Part shown: positions 34,828-44,954 of the stretch, piece after piece
Layout of the letters: the number at the start of each line of letters is the position of its first letter
How positions within the stretch are numbered: the first letter of the stretch is position 1
NCBI RefSeq assembly: GCF_022701255.1
Contig: NZ_CP031705.1
Location: 5,890,001 to 5,954,000, forward strand
DNA length: 64,000 bases
From: Microcoleus vaginatus HSN003
GTDB taxonomy: Bacteria; Cyanobacteriota; Cyanobacteriia; Cyanobacteriales; Microcoleaceae
Reading direction: 5' to 3'
Made by a program: the position numbers and the translations under genes
The notes under the pieces: model-generated
The model's database searches: none
The model's input: the letters and a program-made list of their open reading frames with translations, nothing else
Told to the model about the DNA's origin: nothing

Positions 34828-37800
34828 TTAGGACAAATGTTGCTTCAAAAAATCTCGAATTTGCTTGAGCTGAAATCCTTTAGCAAGTTGGCGCAGGTGA
34901 TGAACGAAAGGCACTAATGTCGGGTCAGAATCTTCGAGTTTAGCAGTCTCTTCCAGAATAGCTTCAATATCGCCCATTGCAGCCAATCTTAACAATGCCG
35001 AGACGGACTCTGAGGCAGGAGACACCATCGTTGAGTCAGCAGCAGCAATCTCAGAACATGCTTTTGCAGTTTGATCTATCCGCTTTTTGGTTTGTGAGCC
35101 TTCTTCGTAAACCCATTCTAGTCTCAAATGCAGGCGCAATAATTCTAAAAGCTCATTAGTTTGAATCGGTTTGGTGAGAAAATTATCGCAACCTGCAAGT
35201 ATGCTCTCTTGCTTGGTAGTCTCGTAAACGTTAGCGGACAAAGCAAGGATAACCGTATCTTTTAATTCCGGCAACTGTCGCAGCCGCCTGGTAGCTTCCC
35301 AACCGTTCATGACGGGCATCAGCAAATCCATTAAAATTATATCCGGTAGAAATTCCTGTGCTTTGTGCAAGCAGTCTTCGCCGTCTGTAGCTTGTGCAAT
35401 TTCAAATCCTAAATGAAAAAGCAGCCTCTGCAACATGGCGCGATTTACTTCGTGATCGTCCACTATTAGCACTTTCCGCTGGGGGCCGGTAAAACCTAAA
35501 AGCCGCCTTTTTTCTTGCCGGGAGGGGAGTTCAGAAGACTGGGCGACTGCTGGCAAGTCTAGATCCAACCAAAATATACTACCTTTGCCGGAGGTACTTT
35601 GGACGCGAATTTGGCTGCCCATCATTTTGGCTAATTTTTGGCTGATAGAAAGTCCTAGTCCGGTACCTTCGACGAAATTGTTATGATCGCCCACTTGATG
35701 AAAAGGCAAAAATATTTCTTCTAATTTATTCTGCCCGATGCCAATGCCGGTATCTTCGATTTGAAAGCGAATTTTAGGGGTAGGGGCACGATCGCTGGTA
35801 TTGTCTGCTGTTATCACCTCGCGGGCTTCTTGTGTTCCCTGCGGCTGGCTCGACATTTGCTGCGCGTCTAAGTTCGCGGTCAAATTGATCGTTTGGGTGG
35901 CAATTTCCGCTGTAAAATTACAAGTTTCGCAGTTGGTTTGAGGATAATTATCGGGGAATTTTTCTGCATAACCGACTTTGAATGTAACGCTGCCGCTGTT
36001 CGTAAACTTAACGGCATTGCTGAGCAAATTAATCAAAACTTGACGCAACCTTTTTTCGTCAGCCAAAATGCCGTCGGGCAGCGCTGACACCTGCTCGTAA
36101 TTAAAGGCAATTCCTTTTTGAGCCGATCGCATCTGGAACAAATCAATAATACTTTTAACAAAGCTGAAAAAATGCACGTTTGTCAGCGACAGATCCATTT
36201 TACTAGCTTCGATTTTTGAGAGGTCTAAAACGTCATTAATCAGCATCAGCAGGTGGTTGCCGCACTGCTGAACGTTGTGGAGACTTTCCTGCTGCTCAGC
36301 GGTAAAATTTTTATCCAGTTTGAGCAGTTGAATGTATCCCAAAATCCCGTTCAAAGGCGTCCGCAATTCGTGGCTCATGTTGGCGAGAAAGTCGCTTTTA
36401 GCACGGTTGGCGGATTCGGCGGCTTCTTTAGCTAATTGCAGGGCGGCTTCTGCAACTTTGCGATCGTCAATTTCAGTTTGTGCTTGTTCAAATAGCATTG
36501 ATTGCTGAATGGCGATCGCCAACTGCACCCCCAATTGTTTTAGGCACTCTCCCTCGAATTCCTGCCAGGGACGCGGGCCCTTGCAGTGGTGGGCAATTAA
36601 CAGCCCCCACAAGTTTTCGCCTTGCAAAATCGGCACTACCAGATTCGCTCTCACATCGAGCCGAGTCAACAAAGCCAAGTGGCAATCGGCCAGGCCGGCA
36701 TTGCAAACATCTTCTGTGGCTCTAATTCTGCCGTCTAGGTAAAGAGTAACGTAGGCTGCCCCAAAACAGGGGTCATAAATTTCCGTTCCTACAATTGCTC
36801 GGACATTTTCGGCAACCGACTCGACAGCGATAAATCCGCTCCAATCCGGATTGAATTGGTAAATAACAGTACGGTCTACTTGCAAAAACTGCCGCACTTC
36901 TTCGACACTTTTGGTAAGAATTTCTTCGAGATTGAGAGAAGATCTAATGCGTTCCAGCATGGCTACTACCAACTGTTCGCGCTTTAACTTTTGGCGCAAA
37001 ATTACTTCTGATTCTTTGCGTTTTGTGATGTCAGTAATTACTCCAATTAAGCCGATGGAATTACCATTACTATCGTGAATACTGTCGGCTCGCACGAGAG
37101 CAGTTACTGCTTCGTAGCTCTTAGTTCGCATGGCCACTTCGCCACACCACGAGCGACCTTGGCGAAGGCTTTTATAAATTTGTTTATAATTTTTATGCCG
37201 GACGTAAAGCGCCGTCATATCGCCAATATCGTTAAGTTCTTCCACGGTGTAGCCGTAGCGCTGAATGAAGGCTTGATTGTGGTAAAGAGACCGCCCTTTC
37301 AAGTCGGCGATCACGATCGCATCACTGGTACTTTCGACGGCTTGAGTGACCTGCAGTAAAGCTAATTCTGCTGCTTTGCGATCGCTAATATCCGTCATCG
37401 AACCCACCATCCGCAGAGGGTTTCCGGCTTCGTCCCACACTGCTTGAGCGCGGGCGAGCACCCACTTATAGCTACCGTCTTTGCACTGCAAGCGGTATTC
37501 GGCGGCGTAATTGGGGGTTTGGCGATCGAGATAACCTTTGATCGCTGCTTGCACTCGTGAGCGATCGTCTGGATGGATGCGATCGATCGATGCGCTGTGG
37601 ATGCTTTCAATTTCGCCGTCTGCGTAACCGATAATTTCTTGCCAGCGGGCAGATCTAAAAGCTTCATTTGTTTGAAGATTCAGATCCCAAATTCCGTCTT
37701 GATTGCCTTTGAGAACTAACTGCCAGCGTTCTTCACTTTTACGCAATTCTTCTTCAGCTTGTTTGCGCTGAATATGATCGCCCAACTGAGTCGCTACAGC

Positions 37801-40800
37801 CTTGACCAACTCTACTATACGCGGTTCCATAATCGAACGATCGCGCTTGCAGAATACTAAAACTGCCAGCACCTTTGAGCTAGCGTGAATAGGCACTCCG
37901 AAACAACCTTTCAATCCGACTGATGCCGCCATTTGCGATCGGGCAAAAATATGATTCGTGGCTACAGAAATATCTTCAATCCATTCTACATTTCTGCTTG
38001 ACCAAATCCGTCCAGGTACTGCCACTCCGGCGGCAAATTTAATTTTTTTACTTTCGCGGCCGAACCTCTCTAAATCGCGATCGCTAGCGTACCAAGTTTC
38101 GCTGTGTTCCAAACAAGTACCGTTAGCAGACGGTATCCAAGCTTCCGCAAAATTCCAGCCGATCGCATTACACAGCAACCGCAGGATATCTGGGAGGGCG
38201 CTGTGAAAATCGGCTGACTGACTAATTGCTTGAGTTGCTGCCAGCAACAGCTTAATTTCATCTTCTGCTTGCTTGCTTTCTGTAATATCAGTTCCCGTGC
38301 CGAGAATTTGTTTTAACTTACCGTCTGCTGTTTTTGCAAATACAGTATCTCGGCTGACAATCCAGCGCCAAAAACCATCCTTGTGCCTGATTCGGTATTC
38401 AATCTCAAATATATCCCCTTCCATTCCCGTTTCGACTTGCACTAAATAATCAGGTATTTTGATTGAATCTTCCGGGTGGATTAAAGTTGACATCATCCAC
38501 GGCCCGATCGCCTCAATCTCCTCTACTGTATAGCCGAGAATGTGGTATATAGAAGCGTTCGCATAGATATTTTTTTGTTCTATTAAGTCATAAACATACA
38601 ACATATTAGGACTTGCCCCAGCAATTTGTTGAGCGAACCGCTGGCTTTCCCGCAGTGCTGCTTCTGTTTTTTTTCTTTGGGAAATATCGCGAACAATGCA
38701 AATGATTTCCCCGTCGGGCAGCATTGTCAGCGAGACATCTATAGGGACTTCGGATCGGTCGCGACGGCATCCTAATGCTTCGGTGCTGTAAGAACCTTTC
38801 TGCACTAAATTCGGCAGGACTTCTTGCTCGAACCTTTGCAGCTCTGCACCTTGGTAGAATATTTTCCAACTTTTACCTAAGATTTCTTCGAGAGAGTCGT
38901 AACCGTAGATTTTTAGTCGGGCTGCGTTGCAATAAATCACCTCTTTGTCGGCACTGAATATGGCGATACCTTCGGAAGCTTGGGCCATTGCTGCTGCTTG
39001 CCTCTGGAGTACGGACTCGGATCGTTTGCGTTGAGTGATGTCGCGGACGATCGCGATAATTTCGTCATCCGTGCAGAAAACAATTCTTGCTTCAAAAGCG
39101 TACAGTTCATCATTAACTGGCATTTGATATTCTACAACTTGAATCTCGTCGTTGTCGATCGCTTGTTGGTTGCGAGACAAGATTTTTTCAACAAAACTAA
39201 CCGGCAATATGTCTTGTGCTTTTTTGCCAATTACTTTTTTTTGATGTAGGAGATTCGGGAAATCTTTGGCTGGTTTGAAGTCTACAAACGTGCCGTCTGC
39301 CCGACAGCGAAATATCATGTCTGGTATCGCATTTAAAAGAGCGCGATTCGTGGCTTCACTTTTACGCAATTCAGCTTCAGCTTGCTTGTTCAATGTAACG
39401 TCGCGGGCAACTGCATAAATCAAACCTTCTTCTGCAAACGGCGAGGCAGTCCACGACAGCCATTTATAATTGCCATCTCGGCAAATATAGCGGAGTTTTA
39501 CGTTAACAATTGAACTGCCCTTTTTGAGTTCTTCTAATTGGCTCAAACAGGTATTTCTGTCTTCTGGATGCACGAATTCGACCCAAGGTTGGGCTAACAT
39601 TTCATCGCTGCTGTAACCTAATACAGTAGACCAAGCCGGGTTTAAGCGCTTGAAATAGCCGTCAAAACCTGCAATGCAAAGTAAATCCAGCGAGATATTA
39701 AAAAATCTATCGCGGTCTTGTTGGGTGTGTTTTAACTCGGTGACATCCATCACCAAGCCATCCCAAACTATATCGCCGTTGGCTTGCTTTTCTGGCTTCG
39801 ACGCACCTTGCAGCCACTTCACTTTGCCTTGGATAATTTGCCGCCACTGGTGCTGCCAAGGTTGCAGAGTCGTTGCTGACATTTTGATCGATTTTTCAAA
39901 GCCTGTGAGGTCATCTGGATGAATTGTTTCATAAGCAAAATTTTTCTTTTTTTCTATATCTTTCGCTTCTAATTGGTAAAGGTTTTTGCTGCCAGAAGAA
40001 ACGTAAGTAAAATACTTTCTGCCACCCGCTTCGAGCCGGAACTGATAAATCATTCCTGGCACGTTAGATGCCATTTTTTGAAACCTAGCTTCGCTCTCTT
40101 GCAAAGCTAATTGTTGGCGTTTGTACTCGGTAACATCTCGAATTGTTCCCACTAACATTTTACTGCTGTTAGTTGCTTGACAAACACTTTTTTTGATAGA
40201 AATTATGCGTTTCTTCCCAGTGGAGTCTGTAAATTTTTCTTCCCTTTCTTCAGCGATGCCTGTTCTGAATACCTCTTCGTCTTTTTGCCAAGACCTTTTG
40301 GCTTTTGCTGGTGACAAAAATTCGTATCCCGACTTACCAATCAGTTCTTGTCGCGTTTTTCCCATTAAATCGCAGAAAGCGTCGTTTAATACGATCCAGC
40401 GATGCTGCTCGTCTTTGACAAAAATTGGGTCGGGAGTAGCATTAATCGTGTGCTTGAAAAACTCTTCTGATGCTTTTAATTTGTGTTCGTAACGGTAGCG
40501 ATCGCTGACATCCAAGATTACTTTTATCATCCGCTCTATCGAGCCGTCGCGGCCGCGAATACAGCGCAGGGAAACTCGAGTGTAAACTATTTCTCCATCT
40601 TTTTTGCGCCACCGTTGGTCTAAAACATAGCCTTCACTCTCCCCGGCTAAAATTTTATTTAACTGCTCTAAACTAGCCTGCAAGTCTTCAGGAAAACCCC
40701 ACCGTTCCCAATCCTCGTGCAAAAAATCTTGGCGATCGTATCCCAGCAAATCACACAAAGCATCGTTCACTTCCAACCACTGGCATTTTTCTGGGGCTGA

Positions 40801-41322
40801 GGGGGAAATCGGAGGAGCAAGAATGGCAATTCCGACGAGAGAATTCTCGACTACCGAGCGATATTTTTCTTCGCTTTTTCGCAAAGCTTCTTGGTTGTGC
40901 TGTCGCTCGACTGCGTAGCGCAGCGATCTAATTAACACTTCGCTGTCGATTTTTCGCTTGACTAGATAATCCTGAGCTCCTGCTTGGATTGACTGCAGGG
41001 CGAGTTCTTCATCGTTGCGCGCAGTCAGTACGACAATCGGAGTATTTAGGCTATATTCTTGTATTTTGACAATTGTACTTAAGTCTTGGCTGTCGGGCAG
41101 CGAAAGATCAAGTAAAATCACATCAAACTGTTCGCAGACCAAAAGTTCCTGCGCTTTGCTGAGACGGTCTGTACAACTTACTGATACCCTTTGGGGTTCG
41201 GCTCTACTGATATTTGTTTCTAATAATAATTCTTCGATCAGATCGGCTTCTGCTTGATTATCTTCGACCAGAAGAACTTTAAAGCCGTTGCACTTTGCGG
41301 GGGGGCTCAAAACTGATATCAT
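34828..41322 (-). CDS. Giant hybrid histidine kinase with a two-cysteine (DxCF) cyanobacteriochrome GAF
   Basis: At 2164 aa this is the largest signalling protein here. Order: receiver (14-135; Asp72); seven PAS domains (starts near 150, 285, 410, 535, 655, 780 and 895); a first GAF (about 1025-1185, no chromophore cysteines); two PAS domains (near 1200 and 1325); a second GAF (about 1455-1610); HisKA with His1651 in HELRTPLNGILGY; ATPase (NLLSNAVKFTNSGS, DTGIGIGQNKLEEI, GTGLGLSIS); and a receiver (Asp1999 in LMDLLMPVMNGWE, Lys2051). The second GAF has DPCF at 1517-1520 and Cys1547-His1548, the two chromophore-binding cysteines of DxCF cyanobacteriochromes, 28 residues apart. It should therefore bind a bilin and respond to blue/green-range light (family knowledge; colour not deducible). 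No transmembrane segment is visible. Confidence 0.92.
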   Translation of the reverse strand: MISVLSPPAKCNGFKVLLVEDNQAEADLIEELLLETNISRAEPQRVSVSCTDRLSKAQELLVCEQFDVILLDLSLPDSQDLSTIVKIQEYSLNTPIVVLTARNDEELALQSIQAGAQDYLVKRKIDSEVLIRSLRYAVERQHNQEALRKSEEKYRSVVENSLVGIAILAPPISPSAPEKCQWLEVNDALCDLLGYDRQDFLHEDWERWGFPEDLQASLEQLNKILAGESEGYVLDQRWRKKDGEIVYTRVSLRCIRGRDGSIERMIKVILDVSDRYRYEHKLKASEEFFKHTINATPDPIFVKDEQHRWIVLNDAFCDLMGKTRQELIGKSGYEFLSPAKAKRSWQKDEEVFRTGIAEEREEKFTDSTGKKRIISIKKSVCQATNSSKMLVGTIRDVTEYKRQQLALQESEARFQKMASNVPGMIYQFRLEAGGRKYFTYVSSGSKNLYQLEAKDIEKKKNFAYETIHPDDLTGFEKSIKMSATTLQPWQHQWRQIIQGKVKWLQGASKPEKQANGDIVWDGLVMDVTELKHTQQDRDRFFNISLDLLCIAGFDGYFKRLNPAWSTVLGYSSDEMLAQPWVEFVHPEDRNTCLSQLEELKKGSSIVNVKLRYICRDGNYKWLSWTASPFAEEGLIYAVARDVTLNKQAEAELRKSEATNRALLNAIPDMIFRCRADGTFVDFKPAKDFPNLLHQKKVIGKKAQDILPVSFVEKILSRNQQAIDNDEIQVVEYQMPVNDELYAFEARIVFCTDDEIIAIVRDITQRKRSESVLQRQAAAMAQASEGIAIFSADKEVIYCNAARLKIYGYDSLEEILGKSWKIFYQGAELQRFEQEVLPNLVQKGSYSTEALGCRRDRSEVPIDVSLTMLPDGEIICIVRDISQRKKTEAALRESQRFAQQIAGASPNMLYVYDLIEQKNIYANASIYHILGYTVEEIEAIGPWMMSTLIHPEDSIKIPDYLVQVETGMEGDIFEIEYRIRHKDGFWRWIVSRDTVFAKTADGKLKQILGTGTDITESKQAEDEIKLLLAATQAISQSADFHSALPDILRLLCNAIGWNFAEAWIPSANGTCLEHSETWYASDRDLERFGRESKKIKFAAGVAVPGRIWSSRNVEWIEDISVATNHIFARSQMAASVGLKGCFGVPIHASSKVLAVLVFCKRDRSIMEPRIVELVKAVATQLGDHIQRKQAEEELRKSEERWQLVLKGNQDGIWDLNLQTNEAFRSARWQEIIGYADGEIESIHSASIDRIHPDDRSRVQAAIKGYLDRQTPNYAAEYRLQCKDGSYKWVLARAQAVWDEAGNPLRMVGSMTDISDRKAAELALLQVTQAVESTSDAIVIADLKGRSLYHNQAFIQRYGYTVEELNDIGDMTALYVRHKNYKQIYKSLRQGRSWCGEVAMRTKSYEAVTALVRADSIHDSNGNSIGLIGVITDITKRKESEVILRQKLKREQLVVAMLERIRSSLNLEEILTKSVEEVRQFLQVDRTVIYQFNPDWSGFIAVESVAENVRAIVGTEIYDPCFGAAYVTLYLDGRIRATEDVCNAGLADCHLALLTRLDVRANLVVPILQGENLWGLLIAHHCKGPRPWQEFEGECLKQLGVQLAIAIQQSMLFEQAQTEIDDRKVAEAALQLAKEAAESANRAKSDFLANMSHELRTPLNGILGYIQLLKLDKNFTAEQQESLHNVQQCGNHLLMLINDVLDLSKIEASKMDLSLTNVHFFSFVKSIIDLFQMRSAQKGIAFNYEQVSALPDGILADEKRLRQVLINLLSNAVKFTNSGSVTFKVGYAEKFPDNYPQTNCETCNFTAEIATQTINLTANLDAQQMSSQPQGTQEAREVITADNTSDRAPTPKIRFQIEDTGIGIGQNKLEEIFLPFHQVGDHNNFVEGTGLGLSISQKLAKMMGSQIRVQSTSGKGSIFWLDLDLPAVAQSSELPSRQEKRRLLGFTGPQRKVLIVDDHEVNRAMLQRLLFHLGFEIAQATDGEDCLHKAQEFLPDIILMDLLMPVMNGWEATRRLRQLPELKDTVILALSANVYETTKQESILAGCDNFLTKPIQTNELLELLRLHLRLEWVYEEGSQTKKRIDQTAKACSEIAAADSTMVSPASESVSALLRLAAMGDIEAILEETAKLEDSDPTLVPFVHHLRQLAKGFQLKQIRDFLKQHLS

Positions 41323-42220
41323 ATACCTTGTTTTTTGTCATAAGGCAGTCTAGCACACTATTATAGCATATAAAGAATTCTATAGCCACAAATCCCGCCT
41401 TTCCCAGTTAAAAACTCTTTCGTTCAACAATTACAATGCACTCTCTCTCATAGGTGCGACTCTTCTCAACAATTCGCTTTCCGGCCCATTTCACAAAGAG
41501 TAAATTTTATTGGGAGGGCTTCTTCTAACCAGCCCTTAAAAGGCTTATTGAAAATGGTGCAATATCTAATATCTATGCGACTGTGTTTTCCTCTAAGTAG
41601 GTCAAGGCCATCAAAGGTAAAATTTTTAGGGTTTTTACAAGCTGGGTTTCAGGAGGAAACTAAGCTGCTGAGTGTTTTTTTGGGCGATCGCCCCTGTGAA
41701 CCGATTTTAGATTTTAGACTTTAGATTTAGTCCACAGATGAATCGGGGAGGTTGAACTAAAATCTAAAAGTTTGGGCGACTCACGACTACTGTGGGAAAG
41801 TAAGTATCTGTTTTTGGGCAGGTTCAGCCGATCGCGCGATCGAACCCCACCCTTTGTTGTCCTTCAATTCTCCTACCAACACCATCCAAGCGATATCCCC
41901 GCACCAATGAGCGCTCAACCCAAAAAAAGCGGGGCGAACTATCTTCACTATTCATATTTTTATCACTTCTTTTATAATACCTTAAATAAACTCATTACTG
42001 CGATTTCTTTACTTTTTGCAATCAAATAAAAAATCTCCACAGGCCTTGCTATTTAGCAAAAAAGTGATAATCTTGAAATAGAGGCAATCGAAAACTCGGT
42101 TGATACAGCCTAGGAAAAAATCACAGAATTTTGGTAACAAAATTACAATTCATCAAAATAAACCGTCTTTTGTTTACTGTCCTTTGACAGAACTGAGATG
42201 AAGTTTAGAGGAAAAAAGCA
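41323..42220. other. Divergent intergenic region with degenerate repeats
   Basis: These 898 bases separate the 2164-aa kinase (leftwards) from ppsA (rightwards). They contain a degenerate palindromic element (41440-41575) and heptamer repeats (ATTTTAG twice at 41704-41717, then variants to about 41730). An open frame at 41772-42029 has no recognisable protein. The ppsA leader is AT-rich. Confidence 0.5.
41440..41575. repeat. Degenerate long form of the palindromic MITE-like family
   Basis: The element begins CTCTCATAGGTGCGACTCTT and ends TTGAAAATGGTGCAATATCT, degenerate versions of the family ends. Internally, CGCTTTCCGGCCCATTTCAC and AGTAAATTTTATTGGGAGGG match the copy at 45868-45996, so the two form a subfamily distinct from the copies near 27.4 kb. 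It carries no gene. Confidence 0.65.
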
Positions 42221-44698
42221 ATGATCGAAAAATTAGAAATTGCACCACGACCCGTTTTAATTCCCAAAGAAAAAGCCTTAGTATTATTGTTTGATGAAGT
42301 CGGCATCGCCGACATCCCATTAGTAGGCGGGAAAAATGCTTCTTTGGGCGAAATGATTCAACAGTTAACCGCCCAAGGAGTCAGAGTTCCCAACGGATTT
42401 GCAACTACAGCACACGCTTACCGCTACTTCATCGAGTCGGCGGGTTTAGAAGCTAAATTGCGCGAAATTTTTGCCGATTTAGACGTAGAAGATCTGCAGA
42501 ACCTGCGACAAAAAGGCAAGCAAGCCCGCGCACTAATTCTCGACACACCATTTCCGCGAGAACTCCAAGCGGCGATCGCGGATGCTTACGAAAAATTGTG
42601 CGATCGCTACGGCGACAGTACAGACGTAGCAGTGCGTTCCTCCGCCACCGCAGAAGACTTACCAGACGCCAGTTTCGCCGGACAACAAGAAACCTACCTC
42701 AACGTCCAAGCTTGCGCTGGCGTCCTGGAATGCTGTCACAAATGCTTTGCTTCCATATTCACCGATCGCGCGATTTCCTACCGCCAACAGCGGGGTTTCG
42801 ACCACTTTGAAGTCGCCCTATCAGTCGGCGTCCAAAAAATGGTGCGATCGGACTTAGCATCCTCCGGCGTCATGTTCAGCATCGACACCGAAACCGGATT
42901 CAAAAACGCCGTATTAGTCACCGCCGCCTACGGATTAGGCGAAAACGTCGTCCAAGGAACCGTCAACCCCGACGAATACTTCGTCTTTAAACCAACATTA
43001 AAACAAGGTTTTCTCCCGATTCTAGACAAACGCCTCGGCAGCAAAACACTCAAAATGGTGTACGATATCGGCGGTTCTAAATACACCAAAAACGTCTCCG
43101 TCATAGCAGCCGAAAAAAATAAATTTGCCATACAAGATGATGAAATTCTGCAACTAGCCAAATGGGCAGTCATCATCGAAGAACACTACTCTAAAGTGCG
43201 CGGAACTTATACGCCGATGGACATTGAGTGGGCAAAAGACGGCAATACGGGCGAATTGTTTATCGTCCAAGCGCGACCAGAAACAGTACAATCTCAAAAG
43301 TCAGCTAAAATTTTGCGAAACTACAAATTGCAAGGTAGCAGTGCAGTTTTAGCAAAAGGACGCGCCGTTGGCGAATCAATCGGACAAGGAAAAGCCCGCG
43401 TGATTTTAGATGTTCACAGAATCGCTGAATTTCAATCAGGAGAAGTTTTAGTTACTAACAAAACAGACCCCGATTGGGAACCGATTCTGAAAAAAGCAAG
43501 TGCGATCGTCACCAATTCCGGCGGCCGCACTTGTCACGCAGCCATCATCGCCAGAGAAATGGGAATTCCCGCCATTGTCGGCACCGGCGACGCCACCCAA
43601 ATCTTGCACAACGGGCAAGAAATCACGATTTCTTGTTCGGAAGGAGACGAAGGCAAAGTTTATGCCGGTTTGGTTCCTTTTGAACTTCAAGAAACTGCGA
43701 TCGAGAATTTACCCCGCACCCGCACTCAAATTTTAATGAATGTCGGGAACCCAGAAGAAGCCTTTGGTTTATCAGCAATTCCTTGCGACGGCGTAGGCTT
43801 AGCGCGGCTAGAATTCATCATTGCCAATCACATTAAAGCACACCCGCTGGCACTGATTCACTTTGACGAATTGGTGGATGAATCAGTCAAAGAAGAAATT
43901 GCAGAACTCACAGCACTTTACCAACACAAACCCGATTTCTTCACCGACAAACTCGCCCACGGAATTGCCACAATTGCCGCCGCATTTTATCCAAATCCAG
44001 TTATCGTGCGGATGAGCGATTTCAAGAGCAACGAATATGCTAATCTTTTGGGAGGGCGGCAGTTTGAGCCCAAAGAAGAAAACCCGATGATCGGGTGGCG
44101 CGGCGCCTCTCGCTACTACGACCCAAATTACCGCGAAGCTTACGCTTTGGAATGCAAAGCATTAAAACGAGTTCGCGACGAAATGGGCTTGACAAATGTG
44201 ATTCCGATGATTCCATTTTGTCGCACCCCGGATGAAGGGCGAAAAGTGTTAGCCGAGATGGCAAAACACGGTTTAGTTAAGGGCGAGAACGGCTTGCAAG
44301 TGTATGTGATGTGCGAATTGCCGAGCAATGTCATATTTGCGGACGAATTTGCCCAAGTTTTTGACGGATTCTCGATCGGCTCTAACGATTTAACTCAGCT
44401 AACATTAGGATTAGACCGGGATTCTGCTTTAGTCGCGCACATTTTTGACGAACGGAATGAAGCTGTCAAGCGAATGGTAGCAATTGCGATTAAAGCTGCC
44501 AAGAAGTACGATCGAAAGATTGGGATTTGCGGTCAAGCGCCCAGCGATTATCCTGAGTTTGCTCGTTTCTTGGTTGAGTTGGGAATTGATTCGATTAGTT
44601 TGAATCCCGATTCGGTTTTGAAGACTTTGTTAGATGTTGCTAAGGTGGAAGGCGCGGGTTCGTTGATGGATTTAGCGGGGGATATTGCTAAGGTTTAA
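42221..44698 (+). CDS. ppsA: Phosphoenolpyruvate synthase
   Basis: The 825-aa enzyme converts pyruvate and ATP to phosphoenolpyruvate, AMP and phosphate. The N-terminal nucleotide-binding domain (about 20-360) has VGGKNASLGEM, VAVRSSATAEDLPDASFAGQ and DIEWAKD. The swivelling phosphohistidine domain carries catalytic His439 in TNSGGRTCHAAIIAREMGIP. The C-terminal barrel (about 495-815) binds pyruvate (GVGLARLEFI, FCRTPDEG, SIGSNDLTQLTLGLDRDS, GICGQAPSDYPEF). It is slightly longer than the roughly 790 aa of enterobacterial enzymes, with the extra length at the N-terminus. ATG at 42221 has GAGG about 10 bases upstream. In cyanobacteria it replenishes phosphoenolpyruvate during dark or acetate/pyruvate-rich conditions. 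It has no operon partner. Confidence 0.95.
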   Translation: MIEKLEIAPRPVLIPKEKALVLLFDEVGIADIPLVGGKNASLGEMIQQLTAQGVRVPNGFATTAHAYRYFIESAGLEAKLREIFADLDVEDLQNLRQKGKQARALILDTPFPRELQAAIADAYEKLCDRYGDSTDVAVRSSATAEDLPDASFAGQQETYLNVQACAGVLECCHKCFASIFTDRAISYRQQRGFDHFEVALSVGVQKMVRSDLASSGVMFSIDTETGFKNAVLVTAAYGLGENVVQGTVNPDEYFVFKPTLKQGFLPILDKRLGSKTLKMVYDIGGSKYTKNVSVIAAEKNKFAIQDDEILQLAKWAVIIEEHYSKVRGTYTPMDIEWAKDGNTGELFIVQARPETVQSQKSAKILRNYKLQGSSAVLAKGRAVGESIGQGKARVILDVHRIAEFQSGEVLVTNKTDPDWEPILKKASAIVTNSGGRTCHAAIIAREMGIPAIVGTGDATQILHNGQEITISCSEGDEGKVYAGLVPFELQETAIENLPRTRTQILMNVGNPEEAFGLSAIPCDGVGLARLEFIIANHIKAHPLALIHFDELVDESVKEEIAELTALYQHKPDFFTDKLAHGIATIAAAFYPNPVIVRMSDFKSNEYANLLGGRQFEPKEENPMIGWRGASRYYDPNYREAYALECKALKRVRDEMGLTNVIPMIPFCRTPDEGRKVLAEMAKHGLVKGENGLQVYVMCELPSNVIFADEFAQVFDGFSIGSNDLTQLTLGLDRDSALVAHIFDERNEAVKRMVAIAIKAAKKYDRKIGICGQAPSDYPEFARFLVELGIDSISLNPDSVLKTLLDVAKVEGAGSLMDLAGDIAKV

Positions 44699-44740
44699 CC
44701 GTTTTAGTTTTTGAGAGCAACCGGGTTTCTTAAAAAGTTT

Positions 44741-44767
44741 GTGGGACGGGCGGGACGCCCATCCCAC
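44741..44767 (+). terminator. Hairpin 43 bases after ppsA
   Basis: GTGGGACGGGCG and CGCCCATCCCAC form a 12-bp stem with one G-T pair around three bases. It lies 43 bases past the ppsA stop and is followed by an A/T-rich stretch, not a T-run. The same type of G/C palindrome is scattered in the window (near 34710), so it may be a REP-like element serving as the 3' end. Confidence 0.5.
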
Positions 44768-44954
44768 AATAACAATTAAAATTGTAAGTTATTTAATTCG
44801 CCCTCCTCAGCCGCCAGCTAATGCTTAACACAGGGGCGGCATAGTTTGAGAATTGAGCGGGAACTTTTCTTATTTAAAACCGTCTTTTCGGGGAGGATTT
44901 TTTGTGGCCATCGCCTAAATCAAAAAACATATTCTCCACATACGCTCTGAAAAA

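Noticed and set aside
37958..38206. Several plus-strand frames of 60-100 codons within the minus-strand giant kinases
   Set aside because: All are antisense to well-supported PAS/GAF coding sequence and have no independent support.
41772..42029. 85-codon plus-strand frame upstream of ppsA
   Set aside because: No Shine-Dalgarno sequence, no recognisable domain, and a composition like the surrounding AT-rich spacer.
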